A stretch of DNA of 64,000 nt from Vibrio amylolyticus (GCF_023145695.1 NZ_JAJHVV010000016.1:30204-94203); one strand, 5' to 3'. Positions 33,753-43,710 are shown, counted from the first letter of the stretch. Numbers and translations: made by a program. The notes: a model not told the origin generated them from the letters alone.

Positions 33753-35387
33753 CTATTGACGATAAGCTCGCCAACTAAGCAGCCAAAATGTGACACCACC
33801 AAGACCGCTTGCTATAGATAACTGCTCATACGGACTACTGATTAATATTGCCGAGCATACAACCAATGTAGCCCCAATACCAAACAAAAAACGCCCTGTC
33901 GCTTGCTGACGCTTGCTTTGTCGATAGCCTTGATAGAAGGTTTCCATTCGCTGATTTAACGTGTTCCCTTGCTTCAAGCTGTCATACAGTAGCTCCGGTA
34001 ACTCTGGGAGCTTTTCCGCCCAAAACGGTGCTCTGTCTTTCACCGCATTAATCACGGCTTGAGGGCCAACTTGCTTCATCATCCACTCTTCCAAAAATGG
34101 CTTTGCGGTTTCCCATAAATCCAATTGCGGATAGAGCTGACGACCCAAACCTTCAATGTAAAGCAGTGTCTTTTGTAGCAGAACTAACTGCGGCTGAACT
34201 TCCATATTGAAGCGTCGTGCTGTGTTAAATAAGTTGAGTAGCACATGACCAAACGAAATTTCACCTAAGGGTTTCGCAAAGATCGGCTCACATACGATTC
34301 GAATAGCGAATTCAAATTCATCAACATTGGTTTCACGTGGAACCCATCCAGAATCAACGTGCAATTCTGCCACACGACGGTAGTCTCGATGGAAAAATGC
34401 GAGTAAATTTTCTGCAAGATATCGTTTATCTTCACTGTTTAATGTACCAACGATACCGCAATCTAACCCTATCCATTGTGGATTCTCAGGATGATCATGT
34501 TGAACAAAAACATTTCCTGGATGCATATCCGCATGAAAGAAACTATCTCGAAACACCTGAGTGAAGAAGACACTCACGCCACGTTCCGCCAATAGTTTCA
34601 TGTTAGTACCATTGGCTTTAAGAGTATCAATATCAGAAACTTGAATACCGTAGATACGCTCCGAAACCATTAAGCTTTCGCTACTAAAATCCGGAATGAC
34701 TTCAGGAACATACAGCTCTTCACTGCCTTCAAAGTTACGACGTAGCTGTATTGCGTTTGCCGCTTCTCGGCGCAGATCGAGCTCATCCAGAATGGTTTTT
34801 TCGTATTCACGTACCACTTCAACCGGCTTCAAACGTCGAGCATCAGGAAGGGCTTTTGCCACGATACGCGCCATGCGATACATCAGCTTAATATCCGCTT
34901 CTATGACAGCGTGAATATCAGGGCGAATCACCTTTAATACGATCTCACGACCCGACTCTTTGAGTTTGGCAGTATGCACCTGTGCAATAGAGGCAGAAGC
35001 CAGTGGCTCGATGTCAAAATCAGTGAACCAATTTTCAATAGGGCCGCCGAGTGACTTCTCCATCTGCTGTTTCGCTAGTGCGCCATCAAACGGTGCCACT
35101 TGGTCTTGAAGTAAAGCAAGCTGATCAGCAATAAACGGAGGAAACAGATCACGACGCGTTGACATCATTTGGCCAAACTTAATCCAAACAGGACCAAGCT
35201 CTTGCAGCGCTAATCTTAACCGCTCCCCTAGCTCTTTATCTGGGTGTTTATTTTTCAGCCAAAACAAAGACTTTCTTGCTAACAATGGCGCTTTGGTCTT
35301 AGGGTGTTCAGGAAGGAGTTCGTCAAGACCATACTCTAACTGAACTTTAATGATTCGATATAAGCGCTTTAGCTCTGCTGGCGTCAT
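33753..35387 (-). CDS. ubiB: Ubiquinone biosynthesis protein UbiB (atypical kinase/ATPase)
   Basis: A 544-residue member of the UbiB/ADCK family. The diagnostic KxGQ motif is in VWIKFGQMMSTRRDLFP (about residues 73-89). Other landmarks are ASASIAQVHTA, the HADMHPGN loop, and the D-x-G segment GLDCGIVGTL. Two C-terminal membrane segments (about 498-540) anchor it. UbiB is required for aerobic ubiquinone synthesis, probably to extract lipid precursors for the Ubi complex. Its ATG overlaps the ubiJ stop by four bases (ATGA). Confidence 0.95.
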   Translation of the reverse strand: MTPAELKRLYRIIKVQLEYGLDELLPEHPKTKAPLLARKSLFWLKNKHPDKELGERLRLALQELGPVWIKFGQMMSTRRDLFPPFIADQLALLQDQVAPFDGALAKQQMEKSLGGPIENWFTDFDIEPLASASIAQVHTAKLKESGREIVLKVIRPDIHAVIEADIKLMYRMARIVAKALPDARRLKPVEVVREYEKTILDELDLRREAANAIQLRRNFEGSEELYVPEVIPDFSSESLMVSERIYGIQVSDIDTLKANGTNMKLLAERGVSVFFTQVFRDSFFHADMHPGNVFVQHDHPENPQWIGLDCGIVGTLNSEDKRYLAENLLAFFHRDYRRVAELHVDSGWVPRETNVDEFEFAIRIVCEPIFAKPLGEISFGHVLLNLFNTARRFNMEVQPQLVLLQKTLLYIEGLGRQLYPQLDLWETAKPFLEEWMMKQVGPQAVINAVKDRAPFWAEKLPELPELLYDSLKQGNTLNQRMETFYQGYRQSKRQQATGRFLFGIGATLVVCSAILISSPYEQLSIASGLGGVTFWLLSWRAYRQ

Positions 35388-35989
35388 GCTTTCTCCAACA
35401 GTTTATTCAGTTGTTTTTCAATGCGCTCAGCTTGGGAAGCAAGCGTATCAACTTGGTCACAAAAGTACGCGATTTCCAGTGGTGGCGGTGTAATCTGCCA
35501 CTCTTCTGTTAATACTTGTGCTAAGTGGGATTGCTGCTTACATGCCTGTTTCTTTAGGAAAAAAGATACATTTTTTGCACCTTGAACCACACTGTGGGCA
35601 ACAACGTCCCCAGTAAGGCGCGACAACCACTCTTCAACGTCAGGCTTACAGTCTTTCATCAACTGAGCAAACTTTTGCGCTAACTGAATATCACCACGTA
35701 AATCAAGCTTATCTTGCTTAATCAGATCGGTAATGTTGGCTTGTTCACGTAATTCTGGAAGTACAGAAAGGTTCAAAGAAAGAAAGCAATCAGGCTCTCC
35801 TTCGTAGTCTGCCAACACATCAATTTGCTGACTGAAAACAAAGGTTAATGTTTTATTCAGTTCTTTAAGATGAACTTGGATAACCTGACCTTTTAAGCGC
35901 GTTAAACGACGGCCTAGCTCAGGATCATCTTGAATCAGTCGATTTAACGAGGTTTCCACCACCGCTGTGACTAAGGGATCGAATGGCAT
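35384..35989 (-). CDS. ubiJ: Ubiquinone biosynthesis accessory factor UbiJ (SCP2 domain)
   Basis: A 201-residue protein with an N-terminal SCP2 sterol-carrier-like domain (about 15-115, including LPELREQANITDLIKQDKL) and a helical C terminus (QVDTLASQAERIEKQLNKLL). UbiJ binds ubiquinone precursors and holds the Ubi complex together with UbiK, whose gene is at 17002-17253. The order ubiE-ubiJ-ubiB is conserved from E. coli. Confidence 0.93.
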   Translation of the reverse strand: MPFDPLVTAVVETSLNRLIQDDPELGRRLTRLKGQVIQVHLKELNKTLTFVFSQQIDVLADYEGEPDCFLSLNLSVLPELREQANITDLIKQDKLDLRGDIQLAQKFAQLMKDCKPDVEEWLSRLTGDVVAHSVVQGAKNVSFFLKKQACKQQSHLAQVLTEEWQITPPPLEIAYFCDQVDTLASQAERIEKQLNKLLEKA

Positions 35990-36033
35990 AATTGTCCTTC
36001 CTACTTGTCCGCTTTATCGTTTTAACCTTTTGA

Positions 36034-36840
36034 TTAAAACTTATAGCCACGGTGAAGTGCAACAATGCCACCGGTTAGGTTGTAATAATTGGTTTTCTCG
36101 AAACCAGCGCCTTGCATCATACCTTCCAACGTCTCTTGATCCGGGTGCATACGGATAGATTCAGCAAGGTAACGATAGCTGTCAGCGTCATTGGCAATCA
36201 GCTCACCCATTTTAGGTAACAGGTGGAATGAGTACGCATCGTACACTTTCGACAAAGGCTCAAGAATCGGTTTAGAAAACTCAAGGACCAATAAACGTCC
36301 ACCTGGTTTCAGCACTCGATACATAGAGCGTAAAGCTCTGTCTTTATCGGTCACATTACGCAGACAAAAACTGATCGTGATGCAGTCAAAATAATCATCT
36401 GGGAATGGCAACTCTTCCGCATTAGCCTGAACATAATGGACATTGCCTACAATACCGCTATCACGCAGCTTATCACGGCCAACGTTCAACATAGAGTTGT
36501 TGATATCAGCCAGAATGACATGGCCTTTCTCACCGACAATACGTGAGAATTTAGCCGTTAAATCACCAGTACCACCACCAAGATCTAAGATACGCTGACC
36601 AGGGCGAACGCCACTGCAATCAATCGTAAAGCGTTTCCATAATCGATGAACACCTCCTGACATAAGGTCATTCATGATGTCGTACTTTGCCGCTACCGAG
36701 TGGAATACTTCGGCAACCTTAGCCACTTTTTCTTCTTTGGCTACGGTTTCAAAACCAAAGTGAGTAGTTTCTGCGTCTTGTGTTGATGGATTTGATTCTA
36801 AAGCTGTATTTGATTGCACACTGGTGTCCGTCATTGTCAT
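36034..36840 (-). CDS. ubiE: Ubiquinone/menaquinone C-methyltransferase UbiE
   Basis: A 268-residue SAM methyltransferase acting in both ubiquinone and menaquinone synthesis. The UbiE signatures are FHSVAAKYDIMNDLMSGG (about 46-63), motif I ILDLGGGTGDLTAKF, and RVLKPGGRLLVLEFSKP. The N-terminal 30 residues are extra relative to E. coli (251 residues) and are Ser/Thr-rich. The start at 36840 has GAGGAATG upstream. It is 40 bases past rmuC. Confidence 0.96.
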   Translation of the reverse strand: MTMTDTSVQSNTALESNPSTQDAETTHFGFETVAKEEKVAKVAEVFHSVAAKYDIMNDLMSGGVHRLWKRFTIDCSGVRPGQRILDLGGGTGDLTAKFSRIVGEKGHVILADINNSMLNVGRDKLRDSGIVGNVHYVQANAEELPFPDDYFDCITISFCLRNVTDKDRALRSMYRVLKPGGRLLVLEFSKPILEPLSKVYDAYSFHLLPKMGELIANDADSYRYLAESIRMHPDQETLEGMMQGAGFEKTNYYNLTGGIVALHRGYKF

Positions 36841-36880
36841 TCCTCATCTACAGTACTGTTAAATCGAGTACCGCGGGCGA

Positions 36881-38395
36881 TTAGTTTACTTTATCCTCAA
36901 GCGGATGTCTTTCTACTAACGAGTCATTTTGTGCGACTTCCACCAAGTTACTTGAGATTGGCTTTTTAACCTCAACCCCTAGGGTTTTAAAGCTTTCGGC
37001 TTGCTTGATGACATTTCCTCGCCCTGTGGCTAACTTATTCATTGCCCCTTGATAACTTTGATTCGCTTTATCTAATGCACCACCTAACCCTTCCATGTCA
37101 TCCACAAACAGGCGGACTTTGTCGTATAACTTACTTGCTCGCTCGGCAATCAACTGAGCATTTTGATTCTGCCTATCATTACGCCATAGGTTATCGATAG
37201 TGCGCAGTGCGACTAATAAGGTTGTTGGGCTTACAATAATAATGTTCTGCTCCATCGCCTCTTTCACTAAGCTTGGATCGGCTTGAATAGCCACTTGGAA
37301 AGCGGGTTCAACGGGAATAAACATCAATACGTAATCTAGGCTCTGAATACCTTTTAGCTGATGGTAGTCTTTTTGGCTAAGACCTTTAATATGAGCCCGA
37401 AGAGCTAACAAGTGGTCACTAAGTGCTTGTGCTTTCTCCTCGTCAGTTTCTGCATTGAAGTACCGCTCAAACGCAACCAACGCCATCTTGGAATCCACCA
37501 CAACCTGTTTGTTGTGAGGTAAGTGAACAATCACATCGGGTTGGAATCGTTTACCGGCTTCATTTTGCAAGCTCACTTGAGTTTGATACTCATGGCCTTC
37601 TCTCAAGCCTGATTCCGCAAGCACTCGAGCCAATACCACTTCACCCCAATTACCCTGCTGTTTATTATCGCCTTTCAACGCCTGTGTCAGGTTCACGGCT
37701 TCTTTGGTCATCTGCTCATTCAGGCGCTGTAGGCTCTTTAATTCATGCACCAAGGTATGACGCTCTTTCGCTTCTTGGCTAAAGCTATCGTTTACCTGCT
37801 TCTTAAAACCTTCTAGCTGCTCTTTTAGCGGAGAAAGGAGCCCATTTAAGCTCTGTTTGTTTTGTTCATCCACTTTCGCTGTTTTGGCTTCAAAGAGCTG
37901 ATTAGCTAAGTGCTCAAATTGCTGCTTCAAACGCTCTTCAGCTTGCTCTAATAACTGAAGTTTCTCGGCACTGGCGATAGACTGTTGCTCATGACGCGCT
38001 TCTTGCTCACGCAGTTGAGCTTCGAGCTGTCCTTTCGCTTCACGAACCTCAGTGAGCTCATGAGCATACTGCTGTCGCTCTTGTTTCACCGTTTCAAAAT
38101 GACGCAGCTTCTCAAGTACAGCCATGAGCTTTCCGTGGGACTGCTTCAGTTCATGGGCAGATTGATCTCGAGCCACATCGAGTTCATCAAGCTCCTTTTG
38201 AGCTTGTGCGAGTGAGCTATTGAGTTGCGATTGCTGGCTAGTGTGTAGTTGGTTTTGCGACTCTAGCTGCTGCTCTAAGCGTTGAGTGGTTAACTGCATT
38301 TTGTGCTTAATCCACCAACCTGCAGCCAATCCAGAGGCAACGGCGCTCGCTATTGAGCTAGCTAAGAGTGTTTGATGTTCAATAATCCATTGCAT
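36881..38395 (-). CDS. rmuC: DNA recombination protein RmuC
   Basis: A 504-residue protein. A membrane helix (about 10-27) is followed by a long coiled coil (about 30-190, rich in Gln, Glu and Leu) and a C-terminal RmuC nuclease-like domain with NKQQGNWGEVVLARVLAESG and QPDVIVHLPHNKQVVVDSKM. E. coli rmuC limits inversions at short inverted repeats. The nuclease activity is predicted from fold only. In E. coli rmuC also precedes ubiE. Confidence 0.94.
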   Translation of the reverse strand: MQWIIEHQTLLASSIASAVASGLAAGWWIKHKMQLTTQRLEQQLESQNQLHTSQQSQLNSSLAQAQKELDELDVARDQSAHELKQSHGKLMAVLEKLRHFETVKQERQQYAHELTEVREAKGQLEAQLREQEARHEQQSIASAEKLQLLEQAEERLKQQFEHLANQLFEAKTAKVDEQNKQSLNGLLSPLKEQLEGFKKQVNDSFSQEAKERHTLVHELKSLQRLNEQMTKEAVNLTQALKGDNKQQGNWGEVVLARVLAESGLREGHEYQTQVSLQNEAGKRFQPDVIVHLPHNKQVVVDSKMALVAFERYFNAETDEEKAQALSDHLLALRAHIKGLSQKDYHQLKGIQSLDYVLMFIPVEPAFQVAIQADPSLVKEAMEQNIIIVSPTTLLVALRTIDNLWRNDRQNQNAQLIAERASKLYDKVRLFVDDMEGLGGALDKANQSYQGAMNKLATGRGNVIKQAESFKTLGVEVKKPISSNLVEVAQNDSLVERHPLEDKVN

Positions 38396-38530
38396 AAAAG
38401 GCGTTAACTCACTTTATATCGATAAATATTATGGTATTTCGATACTGGATAAATGTCCAGTTTGTCGCTATTAACCTCGACCGTTAGACTAGGCGACTAA
38501 TTCGCCTTAATGCCTCTATTTGGATAACTT

Positions 38531-39442
38531 ATGAACGAACGCCGCGCCATTGGTTTTGGCCTATCTGCTGTCTTATTATGGTCAACTGTCGCTACTGCTT
38601 TTAAGCTGACATTGGCAGAGTTCACCCCTATCCAAATGCTCACCATTGCCAGTATTGTCTCGGCAATAGCATTGCTGGCCATCTGTTTTTTTCAAGGTAA
38701 GCTCGATCAGTTATCGACAACATTTACTTCTAATCCTTGGTACTACTTACTGTTGGGGCTCATTAATCCACTCGCCTATTACCTAATTTTATTCAAGGCC
38801 TACGATCTTTTACCCGCCTCTCAAGCACAAGCGATCAACTACAGCTGGGCAATAACTCTGACTTTAATGGCAGCAGTATTTCTCGGGCAAAAAATTCGTG
38901 GAAAAGACTGGATTGCATGTGGTTTCAGTTACTTTGGCGTCATCGTCATTGCAACAAAAGGCGATATTCTGGGGCTTAATTTTGATAGCCCACTAGGCGT
39001 GGCTTTGGCTCTATTATCAACTCTGCTTTGGGCTGGATACTGGATTTTAAATGCCAAGAATAAAGCCGATCCAGTCATCGGCGTTCTACTCGGTTTTTTG
39101 GTGGCTATCCCATTTGCCATCGGGCTCAGCCTCTATGAAGGCGAAAGTTGGCACCAAATAAGTGTAAAGGGTTGGCTCGCGGTAACGTATGTCGGGTTAT
39201 TTGAAATGGGCGTCACCTTTGTTTTGTGGTTAAGCGCACTTAAGTTGACACAAAATACAGCTCGAATTAGCAATTTAATCTTTGCCTCGCCGTTTATTTC
39301 TCTGATGTTATTAGCGACCATTATTGGTGAAGAGATTCATCCAACAACCTTGGTTGGCCTTATTCTGATTATTACCGGATTGGTTATACAGCAAGTGAAA
39401 TGGGGTAAAAAGAAGACAAGCGCAACTCAAGCTGAAGAGTAG
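38531..39442 (+). CDS. EamA/DMT-superfamily transporter
   Basis: A 303-residue protein with ten hydrophobic segments in two EamA repeats (about 5-135 and 150-290). Landmarks are RAIGFGLSAVLLWSTVATAFKL, NPLAYYLILFKAYDLLPASQAQ and GEEIHPTTLVGLILIITG. Members of the drug/metabolite transporter superfamily export amino acids or other metabolites; the substrate here is unknown. It is divergent from rmuC. The ribosome site is weak (TTGGATAA). Confidence 0.88.
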   Translation: MNERRAIGFGLSAVLLWSTVATAFKLTLAEFTPIQMLTIASIVSAIALLAICFFQGKLDQLSTTFTSNPWYYLLLGLINPLAYYLILFKAYDLLPASQAQAINYSWAITLTLMAAVFLGQKIRGKDWIACGFSYFGVIVIATKGDILGLNFDSPLGVALALLSTLLWAGYWILNAKNKADPVIGVLLGFLVAIPFAIGLSLYEGESWHQISVKGWLAVTYVGLFEMGVTFVLWLSALKLTQNTARISNLIFASPFISLMLLATIIGEEIHPTTLVGLILIITGLVIQQVKWGKKKTSATQAEE

Positions 39443-39488
39443 CGCTTAGTTATAACGTTTGAAAATGAATAACCCTAACCTTGGCGTA

Positions 39489-40313
39489 CTAAAACAACTG
39501 GTACGCCATTTCACTTCCTTGCCCTCTAACCCCATCTATCTTTTCAACCATATCGCCATTGAGTGACAACGCTTTTCCTACTGGGTGCGCGGCAATAAAC
39601 GCTTGTTTCTCATCGCCACCTAACATGTAATCCCACTTTTGATGAACATCACGAGCTAAGTACAAGACACACGCCAACTTTTTAGATTCCACCGCTTTAC
39701 CTGGATGGTTGACGTTCGCAATGGCATCAATCATTTCTGGAGGGAATTGCCACGCTTTGGCTAATTCAGCCCCGAGTTGTTGCGAATCGGTTTCGAGTAC
39801 CTCTCTTTGTACTTTCACCACATTTTCACCCGCATCGACACGAGCCATAATTTCAACGGCTTGTTCGGGTACCAATGAGTGAATCATTAGCTCGCCAATA
39901 TTATGCAGGACACCAGTCGTGAAAGTTTCATTGGGATCGAGCTGTACTGATTTTGCAATCGCACTCGCGATGATCGACACTTCAAAGGTATTAGCCCAAT
40001 AATCTTTTAAATTTAAGGTCTCAAGCTTTGGAAACGTAGTGGCTAATATAGACGATGAGATCAAGGTTCGAATCGCACCAGCTCCAACCCTAACAATGGC
40101 ATCATTAATCGTGGACACCCCTTTTACACCGCCAAAATGAGCAGAGTTTGCCATTCTCAATACACGTGCACTCAGGACTTGGTCCATTGACATCTTGCGC
40201 GACAACTCACCAAAATCAATCGACTCTCGATTGACCATATCAAGCAACTCTTGTAGCACACTCTCAATGCGTGGAAGCTCATTAATACGGGAAATCAATG
40301 CGTGTTGGCCCAT
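39489..40313 (-). CDS. HDOD-domain protein
   Basis: I start at the ATG at 40313 (MGQHALISRINELPRIES) because AAGGAG lies 8 bases upstream, giving 274 residues. Residues about 10-205 are an HDOD domain: LPRIESVLQELLDMVN, ILRMANSAHFG-like VLRMANSAHFGG, and HNIGELMI. HDOD proteins resemble HD phosphohydrolases but usually lack the metal ligands, and they act in signalling, often with cyclic-di-GMP systems. A GGDEF/EAL gene is next, on the opposite strand. The stop overlaps a hairpin, GGCGTAC/GTACGCC (39483-39507), a possible terminator. Confidence 0.88.
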   Translation of the reverse strand: MGQHALISRINELPRIESVLQELLDMVNRESIDFGELSRKMSMDQVLSARVLRMANSAHFGGVKGVSTINDAIVRVGAGAIRTLISSSILATTFPKLETLNLKDYWANTFEVSIIASAIAKSVQLDPNETFTTGVLHNIGELMIHSLVPEQAVEIMARVDAGENVVKVQREVLETDSQQLGAELAKAWQFPPEMIDAIANVNHPGKAVESKKLACVLYLARDVHQKWDYMLGGDEKQAFIAAHPVGKALSLNGDMVEKIDGVRGQGSEMAYQLF

Positions 40314-40551
40314 GAAATCACTCCTTTGGACGATAGCCATCTTTATTTAATATAGGTCAAAATAGACAGAATAGAGCGACTTTACTCTCAGAGTTTGAAT
40401 AATCCCCTTATCAAACCAAGCTCACAGAAATGATACAGATCGCCTATATAACCATCAGTAGTGATACAATATAAGAACAAAACCACGCTCATATAAATAA
40501 CAAGAACTTACCTCTGAGTGATGGCATAAAAACGATTATTTGAGATAAATT

Positions 40552-43065
40552 ATGTTTCGCATTGCACTGCCTTCCTCATACATCAGCCAATGGCAACACC
40601 TCATTGAGCAACAATCTCGTGTTTACCAGTGTTCCCATCAACTCTTTCAGTATTCTGAAAGTGCTAATTGGCAACCACTATTTTGTGAACTAAGCTTAAC
40701 AGAAGGCCTTACTGCTCATAATGAATTAGAGCTGCACAGCTGTCTTGCTGTGCTCAATGAAACACTCACTAGGATCACTTACCCTAATTCCACAAGTGTG
40801 CAGTATCAATCTGGCTTTCAGCCAATATGGACAACGCCTATTTGGCACCCCGATGGTACTCTGTTCGCGGTATTAGTCACAAAGCCCCCCCAGAGCACTA
40901 AAGAAGATTCTTCAACAAGTCGAGCATTATGCGCATGGCTAGAAACCCTTACTGGAAAGTTCAGCCATGACCTAGCGTGTTTGCAACAATCCCATGGACA
41001 GCAGCTCCCTTCTCTACAAGAGTTTCTTGATGGACTAGATGATCATGTTTGGGTAAAGGACAACAAAGGGAGATACATCATCTGCAACCGCGCGGTAGAA
41101 CAAGCGTGGGGCTATGACATCACGAAGATCATCGGTGCAGAAGATCATCATCTATTTGATGAAGAGATTGCCAGTAACTTTATAAAGGCCGATGAACACG
41201 TTGTTAAAACTGGTCAACAACACATCGTTGAAGAGTGCTCGGGTATGAATCAGGGTAATGAAAACATCTGGTTAGAAACCATAAAGTCTCCCGTAAAAAA
41301 ACAGAATGGCGAACTACTTGGTGTGCTCGGTATGACGCGTAATGTCACGCGTCGAAAAACGGTAGAAAACCAATTAAAGCTCACCGCAAAAATCTTTAAT
41401 AACTCTTATGAAGGCATGATGATTACCGATCATCGTGGTGATCTCATTGAAGTTAATAAAGCCTTTAGCGACATTACTGGCTATCATGCGGATGAAGTTC
41501 GAGGAAGAAACCCTCGGCTCCTTAAATCCGGCCTTCAAGATGACCTCTTTTATAAAAAGATGTGGCAGCGCTTGGGTCAAACCGGTCAGTGGAAAGGTGA
41601 ACTGTCGAATAGACGCAAAGATGGGACGATTTATCCACAGAAATCCACCATTACGGCAGTGCTTGGGAAGGATAAACAACCGCTCAATTACCTTTGTGTC
41701 TTTGAAGATATTACGACACGTAAAGCGCATGAACAAAAACTGGAAAAAATGGCCTTTTTCGATCCACTCACTGATCTCCCCAATAGAACGCAATTAATTC
41801 AACTGTTAGCCAAACAAATAGAACAAGCTCAACCCTTTGCCACCCTGTTTTTAGATATTGACCACTTCAAACACATCAACGATAGCCTCGGTCATCACTG
41901 TGGTGATCAGGTGCTTATCGACTTGGCACAGAGACTTAAAACCACACTACACTGCCAAAATCACGTTGCTAGAATCGGTGGTGATGAATTCGTGATTGTC
42001 GTGACAAATATCGAACAATCAGAAGACCTAACGGCGATGATTAACCGAGCCCTCGGCCTGTTCAAGTCACCTTTTTATCCGAATGATAGCCACCCTCTTC
42101 ATCTATCGACTAGCATAGGGGTTTCGCGTTACCCTCAAGATGGAACAGATACTGATACTTTGCTAAAGAATGCCGATACCGCCATGTACTTGGCTAAAAA
42201 AAATGGCCGTAATGGGTACGCGTTTTATTCCCCTGAACTTACGGATGCTTCAAAATCGCATGTACGCTTTCATTCGGCGCTTCACCAAGCCATCAGAAAC
42301 AATGAATTCCACCTCGACTATCAACCTCAATTTGATCTAGAAAATAATCAGCTTATCGGTCTAGAAGCACTGCTACGCTGGCACAACCCTTCTATTGGTA
42401 ATATTCCACCGGATCAGTTTATTCCTATCGCAGAAAAAACGGGGCTCATCAATGAACTTGGAGCATGGGTATTAGAGAGCGCATGTAAACAAGGTAGACA
42501 ATGGCTTGATGCTGGACACCATTTCTCCAAAATAGCCGTTAATGTCTCGGCTATTCAGCTACAGCAAAGAAACTTCACAAGTAACCTAAAGGCCATTTTG
42601 CAGCGCACTGGGTTACCTGCTCGATATTTAGAAATAGAGATAACGGAAGGGTTTCTAATGCGAGATTCTGCATTAGCGACTCATGATTTGAATCAGCTAA
42701 AAAGTATCGGCATAGAAATATCGTTAGATGACTTTGGTACTGGCTACTCTTCTCTCTCTTACCTAAAAGGTCTACCTCTTGATAAGCTGAAAATCGATCG
42801 CTCATTTATCGATGATATTCCACGAGATGAAGACAGTGTCGCGATCGTCAGTGCGATTATTGCAATGGCTAAAAGCCTAAACCTAAAAGTCATCGCCGAA
42901 GGGATAGAGTATAGCGAACAACAGCAGCATCTCATCCAGCAGGGTTGCAGCTTAGGGCAAGGGTTTCATCTTAGCCGCCCACTTAACCCAAGAGAGTCCG
43001 CTCAAAGTGAGAAGCTAATAGAGTTCTTTAGATGCGAAACCAAGAGTCGTTCCCCTCTCATTTAG
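40552..43065 (+). CDS. PAS-PAS-GGDEF-EAL cyclic-di-GMP protein
   Basis: An 837-residue cytoplasmic sensor. The first 155 residues are unassigned. Two PAS domains follow (about 158-275, with DDHVWVKDNKGRYIICNRA, and about 283-395). The GGDEF site is intact at residues 476-480 (RIGGDEFV), so diguanylate cyclase activity is possible. The EAL site at residues 605-607 (GLEALLRWHNP) is intact, with NVSAIQL, EITEGFL, LDDFGTGYSS and IAEGIE, so phosphodiesterase activity is likely. No membrane segment. Its 3' end overlaps the convergent recombinase gene by four bases. Confidence 0.95.
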   Translation: MFRIALPSSYISQWQHLIEQQSRVYQCSHQLFQYSESANWQPLFCELSLTEGLTAHNELELHSCLAVLNETLTRITYPNSTSVQYQSGFQPIWTTPIWHPDGTLFAVLVTKPPQSTKEDSSTSRALCAWLETLTGKFSHDLACLQQSHGQQLPSLQEFLDGLDDHVWVKDNKGRYIICNRAVEQAWGYDITKIIGAEDHHLFDEEIASNFIKADEHVVKTGQQHIVEECSGMNQGNENIWLETIKSPVKKQNGELLGVLGMTRNVTRRKTVENQLKLTAKIFNNSYEGMMITDHRGDLIEVNKAFSDITGYHADEVRGRNPRLLKSGLQDDLFYKKMWQRLGQTGQWKGELSNRRKDGTIYPQKSTITAVLGKDKQPLNYLCVFEDITTRKAHEQKLEKMAFFDPLTDLPNRTQLIQLLAKQIEQAQPFATLFLDIDHFKHINDSLGHHCGDQVLIDLAQRLKTTLHCQNHVARIGGDEFVIVVTNIEQSEDLTAMINRALGLFKSPFYPNDSHPLHLSTSIGVSRYPQDGTDTDTLLKNADTAMYLAKKNGRNGYAFYSPELTDASKSHVRFHSALHQAIRNNEFHLDYQPQFDLENNQLIGLEALLRWHNPSIGNIPPDQFIPIAEKTGLINELGAWVLESACKQGRQWLDAGHHFSKIAVNVSAIQLQQRNFTSNLKAILQRTGLPARYLEIEITEGFLMRDSALATHDLNQLKSIGIEISLDDFGTGYSSLSYLKGLPLDKLKIDRSFIDDIPRDEDSVAIVSAIIAMAKSLNLKVIAEGIEYSEQQQHLIQQGCSLGQGFHLSRPLNPRESAQSEKLIEFFRCETKSRSPLI

Positions 43066-43613
43066 CGGTGTTCACTTAGCTTTATCTCTTTCTTGATTTT
43101 GTAGAAGGTGGTTTTTCCAATTTCCATCTTCTGCATTATTTCTCTGGGTTCTTTTCCATTGATAATCATCGCTTCCACCAACTTTTTCGCTTCTTCACAG
43201 GTAGGCTTTCGTCCTTTATATTTTCCCTTGGCTTTCGCTTTCGCTATTCCTTCGCGCTGACGAGCAATCATCACGTTTCGCTCAAATAAGGCGATGCCTT
43301 GAATTGTACTGAGTACCTGCTGCCCCTGTATTGTGTTGGTATCAAGCTCAAGTGCTTCGATCCGTAATCCAACCCCTTTATCAGCAAGCTCTTTTTGAAT
43401 TAGGCAGAAATCGGCAATGGATACCGCTAAATACTCCAGTTGAGTTGCGATTAAGGTGTCGCCACTGCTACAGTAATCAATACAGGCTCTCAAGCTCTCT
43501 CGATCAAGAGATTGGGTTCTCTCTAGGAACGTTCTATCACAGCCTAAAGCGTCTAACGCTTTCTCTTGGGTGCTACAATCCAGAGGTAACGTGTTAGCGT
43601 ATCCAATCAGCAT
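43062..43613 (-). CDS. Resolvase-family protein with degenerate active site
   Basis: A 183-residue protein with the shape of a small serine recombinase: an N-terminal resolvase domain (about 1-135), the long helix with ARQREGIAKAKAKGKYKGRKP, and a C-terminal helix-turn-helix (EIMQKMEIGKTTFYKIKKE). The active site is lost. The usual GYARVST reads GYANTLP, so the catalytic Ser and first Arg are missing, and the usual LDRLGR reads LEYLAV, removing two more arginines. It cannot be an ordinary recombinase; a DNA-binding role is plausible. No inverted or direct repeats of a transposon surround it. Confidence 0.85.
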   Translation of the reverse strand: MLIGYANTLPLDCSTQEKALDALGCDRTFLERTQSLDRESLRACIDYCSSGDTLIATQLEYLAVSIADFCLIQKELADKGVGLRIEALELDTNTIQGQQVLSTIQGIALFERNVMIARQREGIAKAKAKGKYKGRKPTCEEAKKLVEAMIINGKEPREIMQKMEIGKTTFYKIKKEIKLSEHR

Positions 43614-43674
43614 AGGTTTACCTAAAAAGTGGCTTTAATAGTTAAACTCTAGACGGGATTGGTTCATAAATACA

Positions 43675-43710
43675 AAAACCAGCCCTAAACGAACTGGTTT
43701 TGTCTTTTTA
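43675..43710. terminator. Hairpin terminator upstream of the recombinase gene
   Basis: AAAACCAG-N11-CTGGTTTT, followed by TGTCTTTTT on the plus strand and preceded by A on the other. It lies between the recombinase start and the stop of the HI0933-type gene. Confidence 0.5.

Noticed and set aside
41374..41793. 139-codon minus-strand frame inside the PAS-PAS-GGDEF-EAL gene
   Set aside because: Antisense to the conserved PAS domain with no start signal.
43062..43613. Recombinase gene as evidence of a mobile element
   Set aside because: Active-site residues are missing, no inverted or direct repeats flank it, no cargo is present, and neighbouring genes are core.
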